A stretch of 64,000 bases of DNA from the NCBI GenBank assembly GCA_008921705.1, contig VFFE01007622.1, positions 66,130 to 130,129 on the forward strand, read 5' to 3'. Source of the stretch: Burhinus oedicnemus (taxonomy: Eukaryota > Chordata > Aves > Charadriiformes > Burhinidae). Positions 58,701 through 64,000 of the stretch are shown here, piece after piece. The stretch's first letter is position 1. Each line of letters starts with the position of its first letter. Under the pieces are notes generated by a model. That model searched no databases. It was not told the DNA's origin and saw nothing but the letters and a program-made list of their open reading frames with translations. Made by a program: the position numbers and the translations under genes.

Positions 58701-61700
58701 CAGTGATATTAAGTAAACATGATGTGGGAATTGGCAACCCGCATACCCTACAGAATAACAGCTTTAAGCAGTCAAAGGAATTCTTAGTGCAGTTCTGATA
58801 CTTAATGCCATACGTGTCTTTCCCTATAGCTGGGCCATCTTAATCGCTGCAGCTTGGCATACTGAGGTCGCACTAAGCAATCATCGACGCAGTTGTTGCT
58901 TCCAAGTGCAAGTCAGATGCCAGTTTAAAATCTCTGTGAGCAAACAGTCCTGAAATCACACCATAATGCATGTCATTTATATGTTCCTCTCCAGACTTCT
59001 AAAATTTACTTTTTAAGCAGTTTGACAGGTGTTTTGATGTATAAATCATGCCCATAAATTATGTCTGAAACCGCTCTGGTGTCTGACAACAAGCGGAGAG
59101 TAAGGATGCCACTTATCCAGAAAAAGATGAAAAATGACACAAAAGAAGACCTTGTCTGTCCTTGAATGAAGCACAGGCACGCTTAGAGAGATGACTGCCC
59201 TGCGTGACGCAAAGTGAAAATATCTGCCCTGGCTTGACCAAGGCAGAGGAGCTCCGTGTCCAGCTGAGTCCATCACCGATTCTTGCTCTGTCACAGGCTT
59301 GCTGTTGACAAGCCTCTTCATGTCCCGTTTCTAAAAGATGCCTTTAAACATTCTATCATTTTGTTTCCATTAAACAGAGTTCACAGCTTTCATCTATTCT
59401 TACAACATTGCCATTGTGCTCATTAAATATCAAGCCTAAGTCAGAGAAGAAATTGTGAATCCTTTGCATTACAATGCCAGAATACATCTGCCCCATACTT
59501 TTATTTTATTTCACAGTTTAGTCAATGTTTCAGTTTTTGGAGCACAGCAGTGGCATTTTTCCAAGTCCAAATCCAATTAGTCTTTTCATTTTATGACTGC
59601 AATGCACAGTATAAAAAAATAATTTATTGGTTTTGGTGCCAGTTATTTAATCTGGATGTGAGTAAAAATGCTTATTTGATCATTTATCTAGGAATGAACG
59701 TTGTGTCACAGTTTTACTGATCACACAGTTTGATTTTATTTTCATTTGTTATTAGAGACTCCAAACGGCGGAACAAAAAAAGTATATTTACTACTTCCAG
59801 TTAAAACTGAAGAACTGAACTTCCCACCTGAGTCAACAAACCACTGCCACTGAGCAGTGAGCTTGTGTGTACGTTGGTATCAAGACTATAATGGAATATA
59901 AGCATGTGCTCAAATAGAAAGATACTAAAACTTTGTCAGCAGGAACACAATCAAGTACTGTAGTGTCTGAAAGAAAAAAAAAAGCCCAATTCCAGAATTG
60001 CAAAGGGAATTTTAGCAGAGAACGGTGGCAGAGTTGTTGTCTCAATACAGCATATCTGATCATCACGCAAAAATAGCCCAGATTCTGCAACTGGGCTTTA
60101 ATAGATAGGACATGACTGACACTACATGAGAAAACGATTTATCTATATGTGTTTATTTTCTTTTGGCTCATAAGCATTTCTAAGAAGTCAAGAAGTTTTA
60201 TCTTATTCTCTCCTGAAGTTCGCTTTGTTGCACAGGAGCTCTGCCTTCACTGTTAAGACCAACCATTTCCCCAGCTCTTCAGGACAAGGAAAAAGGGCAA
60301 TCTGCAGTTTCGAACAAAATTATTGTGCGCATTATAACTTAATTCAGCACGGACCTGCGGCAGCATTATACAGTTTTTGCAGCTTTATGTCTAAGAAGTA
60401 ACACAGACAAATTGCCCACACTTAAGAAAGCTGAGTGTCGTGTCTGAGATTTTTGAAATGAGAAGCGAAGCACTGTTATAGAAAAACGTAACCGCAGTGG
60501 TATATGTTTTCAGTTTAATATTTCACACATTTTAAAAAATGTTTCTTTAAAAGAAAAAACACCTTTCTGAGGGAAGTTGCCTCTCTTGTGACCTGTACTC
60601 CATAACGTGCTTGCAAAGAAATCGGGACCCACAATCTGCCCTTGCAGCCCCACAAGCAGCAAAATTCTTCTTGCTCTGGCATCATCTGTGGTGTTGGAGA
60701 ACGGTTTGTTTGTCACATATGCTCTCTAAGTGTGAAGTCATTCAAATGAAATGAAAGACAGTCTGGTGTAGCTCGTTCATTAATTTTCACAGCAGTTGGT
60801 GCCCTGTTGGCATTTCAAATTAACGTAAGGAAAAGTTCAAGAGATTTAGCTTCATTTCAAATCATGTCTACTATGATTTTCAAGAAATGTTACAAATAGA
60901 TTAAATTGCACTAGTAAAAGCTAATTGCAGAGCAAAAGAGAAGAATATTAAATGCTAAGTACCCAACTAATTTCAAAGTAACGTAATTTTACCAGCTGAA
61001 TCATCCCCTATGTGAAAGATTGCACTCAAGGAGCTGCAGTGGTGATGGTGTGTCACTGCGCAAGGCTGAAGTTCCTAAAGATACTGGTTCTAAGTGTTAA
61101 ATGACAAATTGAAAATAAAGGGTTTCAGTCATTTCACAGCTCCAGGCCCTTCCAACCTTCTCTGCAATTGGATCCAGGGTCTAAATAAACCTCCGCAAGC
61201 CTGCAGTTCTTACGCGTGTAATAAACTCTTCAGGGTTACCAAAAAACTGCAGAGCTTTAAGAACATGCAGAGCTCTTATGATGGGGCTGCAGTTTCCTGA
61301 CAATTGCCTTTGGCCATTCATTTTCGAAATTCCCAGTAACTTTTTTGTATTAAACTATCCTGATCCGACCATGAAATAGGGAACTCGCATTAAAAAACTG
61401 CAATCTCAAGTGTAATTGTGCAGCTCCGTGTTCATTTCTGCAGTGGTTGGTGTCACTGCCTGTCCTTGTTGTGTTACTTTAAGATCTCAGACACAGAAGA
61501 GTCAGGAAAAACATCAATTCAAGAAAATTAGCCATTTGCTGACAGAGAGAATTAAAACACACCAGTTCTTTCCAAATAATGAAACATCCAATGCATTTTA
61601 TGCCTTGCTTCCGTCCCTGGTGTGTGGGGGATTTCTGCAAGAAAATGCTGCACCTTCTAATGAAAAACTTGATAATTCAAAAAAGAAACAAAAGGTGATA

Positions 61701-62793
61701 ACACTGGAGAAACTTGAAAATTGCAGCCAGACATTATCTAATTACAAATCAGGGAGCTATTTAATGAAGTTGGATCAGAACTGATGAAAGGACTGAGGTG
61801 CAATCACCTAATTTAGATATTAGCAGTGCAGATGGCTGCATTTAAGCATTTGCCTTCTGTATAATGGAGAAAAATAGCTTCTTCTATGCCATGGTATATC
61901 TTCTCCCTGCGAAAGCATCCGAAGCACTTATTTTTCTTATTACCTATTTATTTTCCCATTGTCCATAGCCCAGATGCTATCCAAAGTCAGGTGGGTTGAA
62001 CCCTACTCCCTGGTACATGGATGCTACTGAGAACCCAAAATGAGGCACTGGCACCCTCGAGAGAGTGCACCAAAGGGATATTTGTAAGGTGGGAGGAAAG
62101 GACAAAATTCATCAAGTTTACAAAAATAATTTACCTAAGGGCAGGACCTACATTGCAGTGGCACCACTTCTGTCAGGTCTCTATGTGTGTTGACAAATAG
62201 ACAAATTCTCCCAGGAATAAAGCATTTCATCAAAATTTTTCTGACCTTATTTTTCTCTAAACAAGCATGGCTTCATGCTGAAACAGCAGCAAGAGCTGTA
62301 GAGTTTCTGTGATCAGGTGAATTCAAAGCCGAGTTAGATGGAGACACAATGAATATCCAGTGGTACTTCACAAATACCTCATGTCACAGGAGTGGGAGAA
62401 AACACCCGTAAGGAAGCCATTTCACGCTTGTTATATTCAAAGCATGGGAGGAACACTGAGACTACATTTCTGGGCTTAGACACAGAAGAACTGCTCTGGT
62501 TTGTTTTCAAAGTAGAAGCTGCATAAACAGAATCATTATAATAGCTCAGTACTTGCTACGACTACAGACCCAAGAAATGAAGAGGATGAAGAGGTAAGTT
62601 AAAAAAAAATAGAATAGAGATGTGTGTTGTAGAGAATTGAATAAATGAGCTAAGGAGCAAGGCTATGAAACAGAAGAAAAAATACACAGCTTAAACTTTG
62701 GTTGCATTAAAACATTTATGTCTATCCATAGTAAGCGCTGGCCATAAGGCTGCCTTAAATTAGTCTAAACCACATAAGCTGCTTCTCCCTTTC
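55731..62793. other. AT-rich single-copy stretch, no gene seen
   Basis: The largest open frame is 122 codons (61416-61784, +), Lys/Ser/Asn-rich and without a known motif. A-rich low-complexity DNA lies at 58270-58355. GCCCAGATTCTGCAACTGGGC (about 60076-60096) forms a 6-bp stem and resembles old amniote repeat arms, but too little follows. Segments 60740-60990 and 61410-61790 are candidate conserved non-coding DNA. Confidence 0.5.
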
Positions 62794-62836
62794 TATAATA
62801 TAATAAAAATATAATATTAAAATATAATATAATAAT
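62794..62836. repeat. Pure A/T simple repeat (ATAAT-type)
   Basis: Forty-three bases contain only A and T, in ATAAT/AATAT-like units. The tract lies 11 bp beyond the 3' end of the adjoining CR1. Confidence 0.9.
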
Positions 62837-62847
62837 GTAGTGATATT

Positions 62848-62978
62848 ATAGAATCATAGAATGGTTTGGGTTGGAAGGGATCTTAAAGATCATCTTGTTC
62901 CAACCCCCCCTGTCATGAAGGACACCTCCCACTAGATCAGGTTGCTCAAAGCCTCATCCAACCCGGCCTTGAACATTT
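62848..62978 (-). mobile_element. CR1 LINE 3' end, interrupted by a microsatellite
   Basis: On the minus strand the element ends with CCATTCTATGATTCTAT at 62848-62864 and carries CTTCCAACCCAAACC (62865-62879), ATGATCTTTAAGATCC-like sequence and GAGCAACCTGATCTAG (62934-62949). Going upstream on its strand it reaches the 'FKA' codons at about 62970 and is then replaced by the GATAG/GACAG array. No CR1 sequence can be recognised with confidence beyond the array. Confidence 0.92.
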
Positions 62979-63133
62979 AGGATAGGATAGGATAGGATAG
63001 GATAGGATAGGATAGGATAGGATAGGATAGGATAGGATAGGATAGGATAGGATAGGATAGGATAGGACAGGACAGGACAGGACAGGACAGGACAGGACAG
63101 GACAGGACAGGACAGGACAGGACAGGATAGGAT
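62979..63133. repeat. GATAG/GACAG pentanucleotide array, about 30 units
   Basis: Seventeen GATAG units (62981-63065) are followed by twelve GACAG units (63066-63125), one GATAG (63126-63130) and a partial unit. Units are perfect within each block; the only difference is T versus C at the third position. The array sits in a CR1 tail and probably grew from its short GGAT-like sequence. An apparent minus-strand frame through it, with CPVLS and YPILS repeats, is an artefact of the five-base period. Confidence 0.97.
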
Positions 63134-64000
63134 CTCCACTTCAGCCATCTGCATGTGCTTACTTCCTCAGTGTGACATGGAGATGGGTCCCATCACAAGG
63201 CACACATTTCTTTGTGCCTTGTGACATAAAACCCTTGAAGAAATCAGATTGTAGACCACTGTCTTTTCCTACTGTTTTTCCTACTTACAGGTTTCACAGT
63301 AACAGAGAGCAGAAGGGCCAGAAGTCAGGAAGAAGAAAGTGAGATAGCTGATCATGGATTCCTGTAGTCAAAGCCAACAGAGCAAGTCTAAGTTCCTGGA
63401 ACAGCTCAGAAGCAGAAAAGCTTGGAGGTGATCAGTTACGGGGTCAACTTCAGAGGGTACAGTAACACGGTATGCTGTGTCTGTATCAGACCTGAGGTGC
63501 AGCCCTAGCATGGCATACGTTTTAACTGCTGAAGTTATTTGTTCTTCAGACCTGTGTAACAAAACTCTTCCCTTCTAGATCAGTGATATCAGACCGATGG
63601 AACAAGGTCTGCTTGAGACTTTCTGTACATACACAGGAATAGCTTAAAGGCAGTTCCTTTCCCCTGTCTTCCTCTTGAGTCCTTAAAGATGCTTTTAGAT
63701 GAATTCCCTCTGCTTCCTCAGCATGCACATTTATCTAGGGGCACTGTCTCATCTACAGGTTCACCACTGCTCTTCTGACACATATAAATTATCAAAGTAC
63801 CAAAAAAGCTCTCTAGAGAGACTCTGTTCAAAGCTTCTGCTAGCTTGTAGCTTGAGTGTTTTACAGGTAGTTGAAAACACGCAGCAATATGCCCCAGTCA
63901 CCGTGCAAAAGGCAGTAGTAACAAACAGGAGTCACTGCTTACCAGCAGTTTACCTGTGCATAACTACCATGTCCATAATGATTTTACAACATACCTGTAA
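63134..64000. other. Single-copy DNA to the window end, no gene seen
   Basis: Open frames are about 60-64 codons and unrecognised. A perfect 12-bp inverted repeat lies at 63193-63224. Confidence 0.5.
63193..63224. repeat. Perfect 12-bp inverted repeat with 8-nt loop
   Basis: TCACAAGGCACA (63193-63204) and TGTGCCTTGTGA (63213-63224) are exact reverse complements around the loop CATTTCTT. The hairpin stands 60 bp after the pentanucleotide array. It could be a small palindromic element or a chance duplication; no transcript evidence is available. Confidence 0.9.

Noticed and set aside
61416..61784. 122-codon open frame on the plus strand
   Set aside because: Composition is Lys/Ser/Asn-rich as expected from AT-rich DNA, with no motif and no credible splice or promoter context.
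62954..63154. Repetitive protein with CPVLS/YPILS repeats on the minus strand
   Set aside because: The frame is produced by the five-base GATAG/GACAG array and has no biological start or homology.
1..64000. Endogenous retrovirus or LTR element
   Set aside because: I found no primer-binding site, gag/pol/env-like frame or paired direct repeats of LTR length by eye; a repeat search could still find solitary old LTRs.
1..64000. A previously undescribed gene system
   Set aside because: Apart from dead CR1 copies no coding region is supported, so nothing here can be assembled into a system.

Overview
This window looks like a gene-free stretch of a bird nuclear genome: AT-rich, mostly single-copy DNA with avian-type CR1 LINE fragments. 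I find no convincing protein-coding exon of a host gene, no rRNA or tRNA gene, no CRISPR array and no operon-like organisation. The open frames outside CR1 are short (150 codons at most), overlap one another and match no protein family I recognise. The window is best read as intergenic DNA or the inside of a very long intron. The bird assignment rests on the CR1 3' ends, which close with the typical ATTCTATGATTCTAT-like repeats. I cannot name the species.

Layout. 1-3024: single-copy DNA opening with a 39-nt alternating purine/pyrimidine tract. 3025-3690: a very old CR1 fragment. 4655-5632: a younger 5'-truncated CR1 (+) that keeps the reverse-transcriptase FADD motif but is broken by a stop and a frameshift. 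5640-15780: single-copy DNA with two old palindromic repeat remnants. 15780-16064: a CR1 3' end (+) with an intact ORF2 C-terminus. 16065-26385: single-copy DNA with a G-quadruplex-capable tract near 22.37 kb and a T14A14 palindrome near 26.03 kb. 26386-26746: a CR1 3' end (-). 26750-53240: the longest stretch without a young repeat; it holds several ancient amniote repeat fragments (about 27.7, 40.2, 43.8, 46.9-47.4 and 50.7 kb) and segments rich in homeodomain-type TAATTA cores that could be conserved enhancers. 53288-54985: the longest CR1 (-), with most of the reverse transcriptase but a mutated catalytic motif. 55485-55730: an old CR1 3' end (+). 62794-63133: a compound repeat made of a 43-bp pure A/T tract, a CR1 3' end (-), then a pentanucleotide array that switches from GATAG to GACAG units.

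No genes here work together in a pathway. The only protein-coding history is the CR1 retrotransposon, and every copy is dead. I did not find a new biological system. The most unusual sequence is the GATAG/GACAG array embedded in a CR1 tail. Ancient-repeat calls rest on remembered family consensus sequences and need a RepeatMasker run against an amniote library to confirm.
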